DNA of 64,000 bases from Methylocystis sp. ATCC 49242 (GCF_000188155.2 NZ_KE124774.1:3428356-3492355), one strand, 5' to 3'; shown: positions 22,751 through 31,620, counted from the stretch's first letter. Notes: generated by a model not told the origin, from the letters alone. Numbers and translations are program-made.

Positions 22751-23476
22751 ATGACAAAAATGCGTCGTAAGGTCCCGCCCGAGCACCTGGCCGAGTTCGC
22801 TCGCCGCGTCTGCGAGCTGACTGACCCGCTCGGGTCAGTCGCTAACGCCGCGAGAATATTGGGTGTTCCGGACAACACGCTGCGCCGCGCGCGAGCCGGA
22901 GAAAATGAGCCGCAGGCGCCTCTGCTTCTCGCGCTCTCTGAAAAACTCGGCGTCTCGATGAGTTATCTGCTGGGCGTCGACGATGATCCGACGCCTCAAA
23001 TCGCCACGCATGGTGAAAAGCGGGCGCCGGAGACGCAGTTCGCCGTCGTGCCGCATCTCGACGTGCGCGCCGCTGCCGGCCCCGGCTCCGTCAATCACAT
23101 CGTCGCGGTCAAGGAGCGGCTGGCCTTCCCGGCATGGATGCTTCACAAGCTCGGCGCGGCGAAGGCGAAGCTCGCTTTCATGCGCGCTTCGGGCGACTCG
23201 ATGCTGCCGACGATCGCAGACGGGGCGCTTTTGCTGGTCAATGAGAGCGAGACCGATCTGCCGCCGCGCCCGCCCCCACGGAAGTCGGATTGGGACCATC
23301 CCGACATTTACGTCTTTGGTGATGAGCCCCGCGTGAAGCGCCTGCGCCGGAACGGCAAGGGCGAGATCGTCGTGATCAGCGACAATCTCGCCTACGACCC
23401 CGAAATCCTGCGCGGCCCAGAGCTGAAGCGCTGCATTATCCACGGCCGGGTGATATGGTGGGACAACCGGCTTTGA
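22751..23476 (+). CDS. CI-like repressor, HTH plus S24 peptidase
   Basis: The 241-residue protein has an XRE-type HTH (SVANAARILGVPDNTLRRAR), then a LexA/S24 domain with a cleavage site A109-G110, catalytic S150 (RASGDSMLPTI) and K196 (RVKRLRR). It should hold the prophage silent and be inactivated by RecA-stimulated self-cleavage after DNA damage. That differs from phage Mu, whose repressor is not LexA-like. It is divergent from ner. Confidence 0.92.
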   Translation: MTKMRRKVPPEHLAEFARRVCELTDPLGSVANAARILGVPDNTLRRARAGENEPQAPLLLALSEKLGVSMSYLLGVDDDPTPQIATHGEKRAPETQFAVVPHLDVRAAAGPGSVNHIVAVKERLAFPAWMLHKLGAAKAKLAFMRASGDSMLPTIADGALLLVNESETDLPPRPPPRKSDWDHPDIYVFGDEPRVKRLRRNGKGEIVVISDNLAYDPEILRGPELKRCIIHGRVIWWDNRL

Positions 23477-23488
23477 GGGAGGATTTCG

Positions 23489-23836
23489 ATGCGTCGTTTT
23501 CTGGTGGCCATGGCTGTTTTCGCGCCGCTCGGCGCGTCGGCGTTGACGACCGAGCAGGGGAATTTCGCCAAAAACTTGGCCATTCTTCTATATGCCGAGA
23601 AGCGATGCCCCGAACTGCGCATGAATATGCTGGTGATCGTCCAGGCGATGCGCGAATTCGGCCTCCCGAAAGACGCGCTCGAGCCGGGCGGCGAGATTGC
23701 CCAGACGGCGCGCGCCGAAATGGACAGGATCGACGCAACCTTCGGCTCGCAGGACAAGGCGACCCTTTGCTCGTGGATGGAAGACGGCTTCGGCCCCAGA
23801 GGATCGATCGCCTCGGGCTTTCTGAAACGGCGTTGA
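23489..23836 (+). CDS. Exported protein in the repressor transcript
   Basis: The gene starts 12 bp after the repressor stop with a strong GGGAGG site. The 115-residue product has a signal peptide (MRRFLVAMAVFAPLGASA) and two cysteines (RCPEL and TLCSW). It would be made in lysogens, since it follows the repressor. A lysogenic-conversion or superinfection-exclusion role is inference. Confidence 0.7.
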   Translation: MRRFLVAMAVFAPLGASALTTEQGNFAKNLAILLYAEKRCPELRMNMLVIVQAMREFGLPKDALEPGGEIAQTARAEMDRIDATFGSQDKATLCSWMEDGFGPRGSIASGFLKRR

Positions 23837-23991
23837 AAGCCGCTTGAAACGGCCTCCCCGGTTCCCTCTTTACAATTTTGGTAGACTATTCGCTATCGGC
23901 CGCAACGCCAAGGAAACCGGGGAGTTATGAATTTTTTGAATTTTTGACGATCGGGCGCTTCCAGTTCCCACTCCGCCAGATCGGCAAAATG

Positions 23992-24016
23992 AAAAAGCCC
24001 GTAAATCCGGGCGTTT
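23992..24016. terminator. Intrinsic terminator near the phage end
   Basis: GCCCG and CGGGC arms enclose a 6-nt loop, with AAAAA before and GTTT after, so it could work in both directions. It would end repressor-operon transcription before the host junction. Confidence 0.55.
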
Positions 24017-24049
24017 CGGCGAGGCGTCGGCCGGATCGGCCTCGGCAAA

Positions 24050-24068
24050 TGTGCCATTTGATTTGTCG
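24050..24068. repeat. Phage-end repeat, inner copy
   Basis: TGTGCCATTTGATTTGTCG matches the copy at 24167-24185 at 17 of 19 positions, 117 bp away in the same orientation. The spacing is like that of the MuA sites L1 and L2 in Mu, so it is a candidate transposase-binding site. Confidence 0.55.
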
Positions 24069-24166
24069 CGCCGCGCAGCCCGCTCGGCCCCGCGCAGTTT
24101 GCCCTAAAGCCCGGTTTTCAAAGCCCTTCGCCCACGAAATCCCGCCAACCCCCGCCTACGCCCGCC

Positions 24167-24192
24167 TGTGCCATATGATCTGTCGGGTCACA
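24167..24192. repeat. Phage-end repeat, outer copy, and likely left terminus
   Basis: TGTGCCATATGATCTGTCG (24167-24185) is the second copy. Read from the other strand, the sequence starting at 24192 is TGTGACC followed by this site, the Mu-type layout of a 5'-TG terminus with the first transposase site about 7 bp inside. Host DNA would then begin at 24193. The exact terminus needs the other phage end. Confidence 0.45.
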
Positions 24193-24231
24193 ATGCCGGC
24201 GCTCGAAAGCAGAAAGTCGGCGCAAGAGGTC

Positions 24232-24260
24232 TGGACAAGTCGCCGCCCGCTTTCTATAAG
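24232..24260 (+). promoter_or_regulatory. tRNA-Phe promoter
   Basis: TGGACA (24232-24237) and TATAAG (24255-24260) are 17 nt apart, 24 nt before the tRNA start. It lies about 40 bp from the predicted phage end, so the insertion would leave it intact. Confidence 0.6.
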
Positions 24261-24284
24261 CCCCCTCAACGCGCTGCGGCGCGG

Positions 24285-24360
24285 GCCCAGGTAGCTCAGT
24301 TGGTAGAGCATGCGACTGAAAATCGCAGTGTCGGTGGTTCGATTCCGCCCCTGGGCACCA
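24285..24360 (+). tRNA. tRNA-Phe (GAA)
   Basis: A full 76-nt cloverleaf: acceptor arms GCCCAGG and CCTGGGC, D-loop AGCTCAGTTGGTAGAGCA, anticodon stem TGCGA/TCGCA with loop CTGAAAA (anticodon GAA), T-arm GGTTCGATTCC, and an encoded CCA end. Confidence 0.97.
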
Positions 24361-24634
24361 CTCCCCCGTTAATAGCAATTTCCTGCGATCAAAACTGCGC
24401 CAGCGGCGCAGGGTGGCCTTTGCGGGTCGAAGGCGCGCAGATCTCCGGGATGCTGAACGCCCGGGCGGCATATGACGAAAACACATTTCGTGTTGTAGTC
24501 GCCCGCGCCGGCGAGAGCTTGCGCCCTCGATTTCGCGATTTCGCGCGACGTTCTATACCCGGCGGCAAACCGCGCTGCGCAGGCGTAACCGGCCGCGCGC
24601 CCCGCGCGACAGCCGCTGCTCGAGGACGGATGAC

Positions 24635-25759
24635 ATGCAAATCAGGGAATTCGGGGTCGAACGCTGGATGTATCTCTACGAGAACGATTGCCAGCTGAAT
24701 CTCGCCGAGACCTGCGTCGAATCGCTGACGGTCGGCGAGCTTTTGAAGATCGCGGGCAAGGAGGACGCTTTCCTCGGCGAGATTTTGCCGATGAAGCTCA
24801 CATATGGCGCGATCGACGGCACGGAGCGTCTGCGCGGCGCCGTCGCGTCGCTATACGAGAATCAGGGCGCCGAGAATGTGCTGATTACGCATGGCGCGAT
24901 CAGCGCGAACGCGCTCGTCTACGAGACGCTCATCGAGCCGGGCGATCATGTGATATCGGTCTTGCCGACCTATCAGCAGCATTATTCGATTCCCGAGAGC
25001 TACGGCGCAAAAGTCGACGTTTTGCGACTGCGCGAGGAAAATGCGTTCCTGCCCGACCTCGACGAACTGAAACGAATGATCACGCCGGCGACGCGCGTGA
25101 TCGTCATCAACAATCCGAACAATCCGACCGGCTCGCTGATGGAGCGCGCGTTTCTGGAGCAGATTGCGCAGCTTGCGCGTTCATGCGGCGCTCATGTCTT
25201 GTGCGACGAGGTGTATCGCGGCGCGGATCAGCATGGCGACGGTTTCACGGCGTCGATGGCGGACCTCTACGAGAAAGGGATCAGCACGGGCAGCATGTCG
25301 AAGACATGGTCGCTCGCGGGCCTGCGCGTCGGCTGGATCGTCGCGCCCGCCGAGGTGATTGGCCGCGTGCAGATCCATCGCGACTACAATACGATCAGCG
25401 TCGGCATGCTGAACGATCTGCTCGCGTCGATCGCCCTCGAAAATCGCGGCGCGATCCTGAAGCGCAATCATTGTATTCTGCGCACGAACCTCGCGCTGCT
25501 CGACGAATGGATCGCCGGAGAAGCACGCCTCTCCTATGTGAAGCCTAGGTCGGGCACGACGGCCTGGGTGCGCATCGACACGCGGATGACCTCGCGCGAA
25601 TTTTGCGTCGCGCTGCTCGAAAAGACAGGCGTGATGTTCACGCCCGGCAGCGCGATGGACAGCGAAGGCTATGTGCGGATCGGCTATGCGAACAACCGTG
25701 ACGTGCTCAGGGCGGGGCTGGCGAGAGTGTCGGATTTCATGCGTCACATCGCGCGATAG
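24635..25759 (+). CDS. PLP-dependent class I/II aminotransferase
   Basis: The 374-residue protein has the fold-type I marks: NNPNNPTGS, the Asp of CDEVYRG, the PLP lysine in STGSMSKTWSLAG, and a C-terminal Arg in YVRIGYANNRD. It resembles the branch that includes capreomycidine synthase and other aspartate-aminotransferase-like enzymes. The substrate cannot be read from sequence. It stands alone after tRNA-Phe; no biosynthetic partner genes lie beside it. Confidence 0.85.
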   Translation: MQIREFGVERWMYLYENDCQLNLAETCVESLTVGELLKIAGKEDAFLGEILPMKLTYGAIDGTERLRGAVASLYENQGAENVLITHGAISANALVYETLIEPGDHVISVLPTYQQHYSIPESYGAKVDVLRLREENAFLPDLDELKRMITPATRVIVINNPNNPTGSLMERAFLEQIAQLARSCGAHVLCDEVYRGADQHGDGFTASMADLYEKGISTGSMSKTWSLAGLRVGWIVAPAEVIGRVQIHRDYNTISVGMLNDLLASIALENRGAILKRNHCILRTNLALLDEWIAGEARLSYVKPRSGTTAWVRIDTRMTSREFCVALLEKTGVMFTPGSAMDSEGYVRIGYANNRDVLRAGLARVSDFMRHIAR

Positions 25760-26110
25760 GACGCCGGCCGAGCCTCCGCCGGGAAATTGCCGGCGAACCC
25801 GGCGCGCCCGTTAAGCTCGACCGTTCGGCGTCAAACGGGGGGTCGTGAATGTTCGCCCGGGCTTCGGGAAAAGGCGAAGCGTCGCCGTTCGGATTCCGCT
25901 GTCCTGAGGGGGAACATGTTGCAAGCACGACACCAGTGCGGGCGCGGCGGTTTGCGAGTTTCTTTGCATTGCAAAGTCGCGCGCCAAATTGTGACATATC
26001 GGCAACAGATATGAGTAAAAGCTGAAAAGCGCTTACCGAGCCTATAGCCCTTTCCGTCCCTATCGGTCAATTTGCAGCAACAAGGTCCGTTTGATCCGGG
26101 GACGATCAAA
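25760..26110. other. Intergenic region before the TonB receptor
   Basis: About 350 bp with no gene that I can support. It holds one notable perfect palindrome (25962-25976) and should carry the receptor promoter. I looked for a small peptide gene of methanobactin type and saw none. Confidence 0.5.
25962..25976. promoter_or_regulatory. Palindromic operator candidate
   Basis: CTTTGCATTGCAAAG is a perfect 7-bp inverted repeat around one base, about 135 bp before the TonB-receptor start. The TGCAA half-sites recall Fur/Mur-type boxes of Alphaproteobacteria. That link is inference. Confidence 0.45.
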
Positions 26111-28636
26111 ATGCGCATTAAACAATCGGCCGCCACCTCCGTTCTCGCACTTCTCGCCGCCGGCTGTTTCAGCGAAGCCTTCGCTCATACAGTATCGCTG
26201 CCGACGATCGACGTCGGCGGCCATCGCAGAATGGTCTCGGTGCCGCACGAACATGCGCGCGCCGCGAGGCAGCCGGTGACAGCCGCCCGACCGTCGTCCC
26301 CGATCATCGCCGCGGCGCCTGCTCCCGCTCCCGACAAGAATGATTCTTTCGGCTCCTCCGCGCAGCAGAACACGGCGCTTGGCCCGAGGATCAACTATCC
26401 GGCGCCGCCGAAGGAAATGCCTTCCTCGAGCGAGCGTTTCTTCACCGGCGGACAGGTCAACACCATCCCCGCATTCAGACCCGGCGAAGCGCTGGAGATC
26501 GTTCCGGGTCTCGCGGTCACGCAGCACAGCGGCGAGGGCAAGGCCAATCAATATTATCTGCGTGGCTTCGATCTCGATCATGGCACGGATCTGGCGCTCT
26601 ATCTCGACTCCATGCCGCTCAACATGCGCACCCATGGTCATGGCCAGGGATACGCGGACGCCAATTTCGTCATTCCCGAAATGCTGGCCTATATCGACGC
26701 GCGCAAGGGGCCCTATAACGTCGAAGACGGCGATTTTTCCAACGCCGGCACGATCCGGATGCAATATCTGCAGAAAGTTCCGGAGGGCGTCTTCTCGTCG
26801 ACGGCCGGAGCCTTCGGCTACGGTCGCCAGTTCGGCATGAAGTCCTGGGAATACGCCGGCGGCGACATTCTCGGCGGCGGCGAAATCTCCACCTATCAGG
26901 GGCCGTGGATTTCCCCGAACAACGCGCGCAAGATCAACACCGTCCTGCGCTGGTCGCGCGGCGAGGAAAACAACGGCATGTCGATAACCGGCATGGCCTA
27001 TGCGAATCGCTGGAACTCGACCGACCAGATCCCGATGCGCGCGATCGACACCAACCAGATGTCGCGCTGGGGCACGCTGAACCCGACGGACGGGGGCGAC
27101 ACGACACGCTTCAGCCTTTCCGGCCGCTGGGCGGAGGAGACGGAGAATTACAGAACGAAGGTCGAAGCCTTCGCGATGCATTCGACGCTCAATCTCTACA
27201 ACAACTTCACCTATTACCTCGTCAATCCCGTGCTGGGCGATCAGTTCCGCCAGTTCGACCGGCGCACGATGGTCGGCGGCAACGCCTATCACACGCGGAA
27301 ATTTACACTTCTGGACAAGGAGTCCGAACTGAAGTTCGGCTTCCAGTCGCGCTACGACGATATTCGAATCGGTCTGCAGGACACGTTCCTTCGCAGCCCC
27401 TACGACACGATCCGGAACGATCATGTCAGCGAGGGCAATATTTCGCTGCTGACGGAACTCAAGACCAAATGGTCGCCGTGGCTGAGAACGATCGTCGGCA
27501 CGCGCTGGGATTATTTCTGGGGCAGCAATTACGGGCTCCAGACCTATTTGCAGGCGCCTATCGCCGGAATCGGTCTGGACCCTGGCGCCAATCTGTTCCA
27601 GAACGCCTTCCGCGTGTGGACGGGGCCTTTCAATAACGGGGCGTCGAACGCCCAGCTGATCAGCCCGAAAGCCTCGGTCGTCATCAATCCCTGGGATGAC
27701 AAGACCGATTTCTACATGAACTTCGGACGCGGCTTCCATTCGAACGACTTCCGCGCGACGACGCAGCGCTTCAACGCTTCCGAAGTCACCGAGGAATTCG
27801 GCTATGTGCCCGTCCAGAGACAGGGGCTTCTCTCGGCTTCGACCGGCGCGGAAATCGGCGTCAAGACGAGGGCGATCGACAAGCTCGAAAGCGCCGCGAC
27901 GCTGTTCTTCATCCGGACGAATCAGGAAAACATCTTCGCCGGCGACTCGGGCAATACGGAAATCGCGCGCGGCGCCAATCGCGTCGGCATCGAATTCACC
28001 AACCACTACCGCCCGCTGTCATGGATGGCCTTCGAGGGCGACGTGACGGCGACCTACGCCCGGTTCAGAGGGTATAATCAGGATCAGGCCGATCTCTATT
28101 GGGCGCTCCTGCAGCCCGGCGCATTCGAATGGGGCGCCTGGGCGGGCAACGCCCCCGGCAATTATCTGGTCAATGCGACGCCGATCGTCGCGACCGGCGC
28201 GATCGAACTGGGCGAGGCGACCGGATGGTTCGCCAACGCCAAATATCGTTATATCGCGCCGCGCGCCCTGACCGAGGACGGCTACTTCAAGAGCCCGGCG
28301 ATCGGCACGGTGAACCTGCGCGTCGGCTATCGCTGGAAGGAAGGCTGGAAGCTTCAGCTCGATGTCTTCAACATGTTCAACTCGCGTTCGCAGCAGATCG
28401 CATACGCCTATGGATCATTCCTGCCGACCGACCCGCTCTTCAGGGCGTGTAACGGCCTTTCCGGCCTCCCGACGACGCCGGATGTCTGCGGCGTCGGTCA
28501 GATGGGCGTTGTCGGCCACCCGGTCGAGCCGCCGTCATGGCGTCTGACCTTTGGCGGACCGATCGAGTTCGATCCGTCAATCAAGAAGGGTCCCGACCTG
28601 ACGGAGCCATTCCAGTTGGTGAAGTTCTGGGAGTGA
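26111..28636 (+). CDS. TonB-dependent outer-membrane receptor
   Basis: The 841-residue protein has a signal peptide (MRIKQSAATSVLALLAAGCF and on to AFA), a plug domain (GEALEIVPGLAVTQHSGEGK, YYLRGFDLDHGTDLALYLDS) and a long beta-barrel. The plug carries a His/Gly motif, MRTHGHGQGYADANF, characteristic of a TonB-receptor subgroup whose ligand I cannot name. I chose the start at 26111 because it gives a clean signal peptide; the frame opens at 26072. A terminator follows. Confidence 0.88.
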   Translation: MRIKQSAATSVLALLAAGCFSEAFAHTVSLPTIDVGGHRRMVSVPHEHARAARQPVTAARPSSPIIAAAPAPAPDKNDSFGSSAQQNTALGPRINYPAPPKEMPSSSERFFTGGQVNTIPAFRPGEALEIVPGLAVTQHSGEGKANQYYLRGFDLDHGTDLALYLDSMPLNMRTHGHGQGYADANFVIPEMLAYIDARKGPYNVEDGDFSNAGTIRMQYLQKVPEGVFSSTAGAFGYGRQFGMKSWEYAGGDILGGGEISTYQGPWISPNNARKINTVLRWSRGEENNGMSITGMAYANRWNSTDQIPMRAIDTNQMSRWGTLNPTDGGDTTRFSLSGRWAEETENYRTKVEAFAMHSTLNLYNNFTYYLVNPVLGDQFRQFDRRTMVGGNAYHTRKFTLLDKESELKFGFQSRYDDIRIGLQDTFLRSPYDTIRNDHVSEGNISLLTELKTKWSPWLRTIVGTRWDYFWGSNYGLQTYLQAPIAGIGLDPGANLFQNAFRVWTGPFNNGASNAQLISPKASVVINPWDDKTDFYMNFGRGFHSNDFRATTQRFNASEVTEEFGYVPVQRQGLLSASTGAEIGVKTRAIDKLESAATLFFIRTNQENIFAGDSGNTEIARGANRVGIEFTNHYRPLSWMAFEGDVTATYARFRGYNQDQADLYWALLQPGAFEWGAWAGNAPGNYLVNATPIVATGAIELGEATGWFANAKYRYIAPRALTEDGYFKSPAIGTVNLRVGYRWKEGWKLQLDVFNMFNSRSQQIAYAYGSFLPTDPLFRACNGLSGLPTTPDVCGVGQMGVVGHPVEPPSWRLTFGGPIEFDPSIKKGPDLTEPFQLVKFWE

Positions 28637-28675
28637 CGAAGAACGACGGCCGGAAATCGGTTTACGGCAAGCAGG

Positions 28676-28707
28676 GGACCGCTACGTTGGACGTAGCGGT
28701 CCTTTCC
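28676..28707 (+). terminator. Intrinsic terminator after the TonB receptor
   Basis: Twelve-base perfect arms (GGACCGCTACGT and ACGTAGCGGTCC) enclose a 3-nt loop followed by TTTCC. It ends the receptor transcript. Confidence 0.8.
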
Positions 28708-29066
28708 ATTTCTGCGCCGGCTTTCGTTTCGACAGGCGCCGCGCCGGAGGCCCTGTGATTTCTCGCCGCTGGTTGCGGAACGGCGCGCGGCCGGGCGGCG
28801 CCGGCAAGATCGCCGGGATGCGGCGACGCTCGCGCCCGATCCGGAATCGGGCCCGCGGCGCAATGACGGCGGATCCATGAGGGTCCGAACGACGCCCGTC
28901 TTCGCGCGTCCCTCCCGCAAACAACCGGGTTCTGTCCCCAGCGTCCAAATGACGCCGACGCCTTTGCCGAAGCGGGCTTCTTGAAAGAGGCGCGAAGGGG
29001 TTAGATTTGGTTGGGAGACAGGAAGCGACCATTCTCGCCGCAAGGGGACGCTTGCGCCGGCGGATC
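28708..29066. other. Intergenic region before feoA
   Basis: About 360 bp without a supported gene. It should contain the feo promoter. I see no clear Fur, Irr or RirA box by eye. Confidence 0.4.
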
Positions 29067-29315
29067 ATGACGATGTCAGACGTTAAATACCCTTCCCTCG
29101 ACCAGATCAGGGCCGGCGCCCATGTGGTCGTGCGCGAGCTGCGGGCCGATCGGGAGCTCAACGGGCGATTCATGCTGCTGGGGCTCGCGGTCGGCACGGC
29201 GGCGGAGGTTCTGCAAAACCCTTTCCGGGGGCCGATGCTTATACGCGCGCGCAACACTCTCCTCGCTATCGGCCGCGATGAAGCCCGCCAGATTATCGTG
29301 GAGGTCTCCCAGTGA
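29067..29315 (+). CDS. feoA: FeoA, ferrous iron transport
   Basis: The 82-residue protein has the FeoA SH3-like pattern: VVVRELRADRELNGRFMLLG, a G-rich turn, and RNTLLAIGRDEARQIIVEV. FeoA is a small cytoplasmic partner of FeoB. The ATG at 29067 is chosen over an upstream in-frame Met at 29007 that lacks a ribosome site. Its stop overlaps the feoB GTG. Confidence 0.9.
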   Translation: MTMSDVKYPSLDQIRAGAHVVVRELRADRELNGRFMLLGLAVGTAAEVLQNPFRGPMLIRARNTLLAIGRDEARQIIVEVSQ

Positions 29316-31318
29316 GCGCAAGCGACCCCAATCGCGCGATGACGATCGCGCTCGCCGGTCAGCCGAACGTCGGGAAATCGACGATCTTCAACATGCTGAC
29401 CGGTCTCAGCCAGCATGTCGGCAATTGGCCCGGCAAGACCGTGGAGCGCAAGGAAGGCGTGTTCATGCATGGCGGGCGGGAGATCCGTATCCTCGATCTC
29501 CCCGGCGCCTATGGCCTCACCGCAAGTTCGGAGGAGGAGAGAATTGCGAGAGACTTTATCATAAGGGAGCAGCCGGACGTCGTGATCATGGTGGCGAACG
29601 CCGCGGCGATCGAGCGCAATCTTTATCTTCTCGCCGAATTGCTCGCGCTGCCCGCGCCGGTCGTGCTCGGGCTGAACATGATCGACGTCGCGGCGGATGA
29701 GGGCGTTCATATCGAGCCGGCGATGCTGGAGGCCGCTCTCGGCGTGCCCGTCGCGCCGATCGTCGCCACCCGTAATGAGGGCGTGGCCGAAGTCGTCGAA
29801 GCGGCGATCCGTCTGGCGGACGATCCTCGCTCGTTCCATCCCGTGCGTCCGCAGATCGGCGCCGGCCACAAGCGCGCGCTCGCCGATTTGCGCGCGTTGA
29901 TAGGCGATCACGCGCCGCGCCCCTATCAGGCGGAATGGGTCGCCACCAAGTTGCTCGAAGGCGATCGCGAAATAAGCGCGCTGGCGCAAGGCTGGCTCCC
30001 GGAGAAAAGCTGGGAAAAGGTCATGACGCTTCTGGCGCAGCATGAGGACGCCGTCCTCGACGTAGCCGGCGGCCGCTACGAATGGGTCGGCCGCATGGTC
30101 TCGGCGGCGGTGGAGCGGCCCCGGCTCGAGGCTGTCAACGTCACCGAACGGATCGACCGGATCGCGCTGCATCCGCTGTTCGGCATGGCGATGCTCATCT
30201 GCGTGCTGGGCCTGACTTTCTGGCTGACTTTCGCGATCGCCTGGCCGCTTCAGCGGATGCTCGAAACCGGCGTCATCGCGCCGTTGCGGGAATGGGCCGG
30301 AACGGCGCTCACAGGCGCGCCAGCGGCGTTTTCACATTTTCTGACGGACGGCGTGCTGGGCGGCGTCGGTCTCGTGATGACCTTCGTTCCGCTGCTTCTC
30401 GTCTTCTACGCGATTTTCGGCCTGCTCGAAGACACGGGCTATCTCGCGCGCGTCGCCTATCTCACGGACCGCTTCATGCATCTCATCGGTCTGCACGGCA
30501 AAAGCTTCCTGCCTTTTTGCCTCGGCTTCGGCTGCAACGTGCCGGCGATCATGGGCGCGCGCGTGATCGAGTCGGCGAGCGGACGCCTGCTCACCATCCT
30601 TCTGGCGCCGCTCGTGCCGTGCAGCGCGCGTTTCGCGGTCCTCGCCTTTCTCGCCCCCGTGTTCTTCGGCCAATATGCGGTCTGGGTCTCCTGGGGGCTC
30701 GTCATGCTGAACATCGCCGTTCTGGCTGTCGTGGGCGCCGTCCTCAATCACACGCTCTTTCGGGGCGAGCGCGTGGCGTTCATCATGGAGCTGCCGCTGT
30801 ATCATCGGCCCAATATGCGCTCCATCGGGCTGTTCATGTGGAATCATACATGGTCGTTCCTGCGCCGGGCGAGCACGATGATTCTCGCCGTGGCGACCGC
30901 GGTGTGGACGCTCGGCTATTTTCCCACCGGCGATATCGAGCAAAGCTATCTGGCGCAGCTTGGACGCGTGATCGAGCCGCTCGGGGGTCTTCTGGGCTTC
31001 GATTGGCGCCTTACGGTCGCCCTTCTGACGAGCTTCGTCGCCAAGGAGAACGCCATTTCGACTCTCGGCATCCTCTACAAGGCCGAAGGCGGCTCGCTCG
31101 CCGACGCGCTTTCGACCTCGGTGACGATGGCGTCGGGCCTTTCGTTTCTCGTCACCACAATGCTCTTCATTCCCTGCGCTGCGACGGTCGCCGCGATGAA
31201 GCAGGAGACGCGCAGCTGGGCGTGGACGCTTTTCAGCGTCGCGCTGCTCTTCGTCATAGCGGTCCTCGGCGGCGCGCTCGCCTATCACTCGGCGAGCTGG
31301 TTCACAAAGGCGGCGTAG
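29312..31318 (+). CDS. feoB: FeoB, ferrous iron transporter with GTPase domain
   Basis: The 668-residue protein starts with a GTPase domain: G1 AGQPNVGKST, G3 DLPGAYGL, G4 LNMID. The membrane part has two Gate motifs (LPFCLGFGCNVPAIMGARVI, PCSARFAVLAFL). It imports Fe(II) across the inner membrane. It is somewhat shorter than the E. coli protein. The start is a GTG overlapping feoA (GTGA). Confidence 0.95.
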   Translation: MSASDPNRAMTIALAGQPNVGKSTIFNMLTGLSQHVGNWPGKTVERKEGVFMHGGREIRILDLPGAYGLTASSEEERIARDFIIREQPDVVIMVANAAAIERNLYLLAELLALPAPVVLGLNMIDVAADEGVHIEPAMLEAALGVPVAPIVATRNEGVAEVVEAAIRLADDPRSFHPVRPQIGAGHKRALADLRALIGDHAPRPYQAEWVATKLLEGDREISALAQGWLPEKSWEKVMTLLAQHEDAVLDVAGGRYEWVGRMVSAAVERPRLEAVNVTERIDRIALHPLFGMAMLICVLGLTFWLTFAIAWPLQRMLETGVIAPLREWAGTALTGAPAAFSHFLTDGVLGGVGLVMTFVPLLLVFYAIFGLLEDTGYLARVAYLTDRFMHLIGLHGKSFLPFCLGFGCNVPAIMGARVIESASGRLLTILLAPLVPCSARFAVLAFLAPVFFGQYAVWVSWGLVMLNIAVLAVVGAVLNHTLFRGERVAFIMELPLYHRPNMRSIGLFMWNHTWSFLRRASTMILAVATAVWTLGYFPTGDIEQSYLAQLGRVIEPLGGLLGFDWRLTVALLTSFVAKENAISTLGILYKAEGGSLADALSTSVTMASGLSFLVTTMLFIPCAATVAAMKQETRSWAWTLFSVALLFVIAVLGGALAYHSASWFTKAA

Positions 31319-31320
31319 AC

Positions 31321-31620
31321 ATGCTCGACAATGTCCTTCGTCTTGCGGCGGACAAGGGCGCGTTGACGATCGACGCGCTCGCGCGCGAGATGGCGGTAAG
31401 CCCGGCCGTGGCGGAGCAGCTTTTCGAGGAGCTCGTGCGCCTGGGCTATCTGGCGGCGGTCGCGTCGCAATGCGCGGCTCCCTGCGGGCATTGCCCGGTG
31501 AAGGAGAGATGCCGTTTCATTCGCCAACCCCGTCTTTGGGTGATCACCGAAAAGGGCGACCGCGCGTTCCGTCGCCTGTCCGGCCGCGACGGCGGCGCCT
31601 GCCAAGGCCAGGAGGTGTGA
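31321..31620 (+). CDS. feoC: FeoC-like winged-helix protein with Fe-S cysteines
   Basis: The ATG at 31321 lies 2 nt after feoB. The 99-residue product has a winged helix (ALAREMAVSPAVAEQLFEEL) and a four-cysteine wing (CAAPCGHCPVKERC) typical of FeoC proteins that bind an Fe-S cluster. It may sense iron or oxygen and control FeoB. A longer frame upstream only shadows feoB. Confidence 0.85.
   Translation: MLDNVLRLAADKGALTIDALAREMAVSPAVAEQLFEELVRLGYLAAVASQCAAPCGHCPVKERCRFIRQPRLWVITEKGDRAFRRLSGRDGGACQGQEV

Noticed and set aside
24285-24360. tRNA-Phe as the phage attachment site
   Set aside because: The phage is a DDE transposable phage with no integrase in the window, the tRNA is complete, and the end repeats lie 90 bp upstream. 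Nearness to the tRNA is probably chance.
26060-28006. A 648-residue open frame on the minus strand
   Set aside because: It is the shadow of the TonB receptor.
24635-28636. Methanobactin operon (aminotransferase plus TonB receptor)
   Set aside because: No precursor peptide and no mbnB/mbnC-type genes lie between or beside them, so the pair is not enough.
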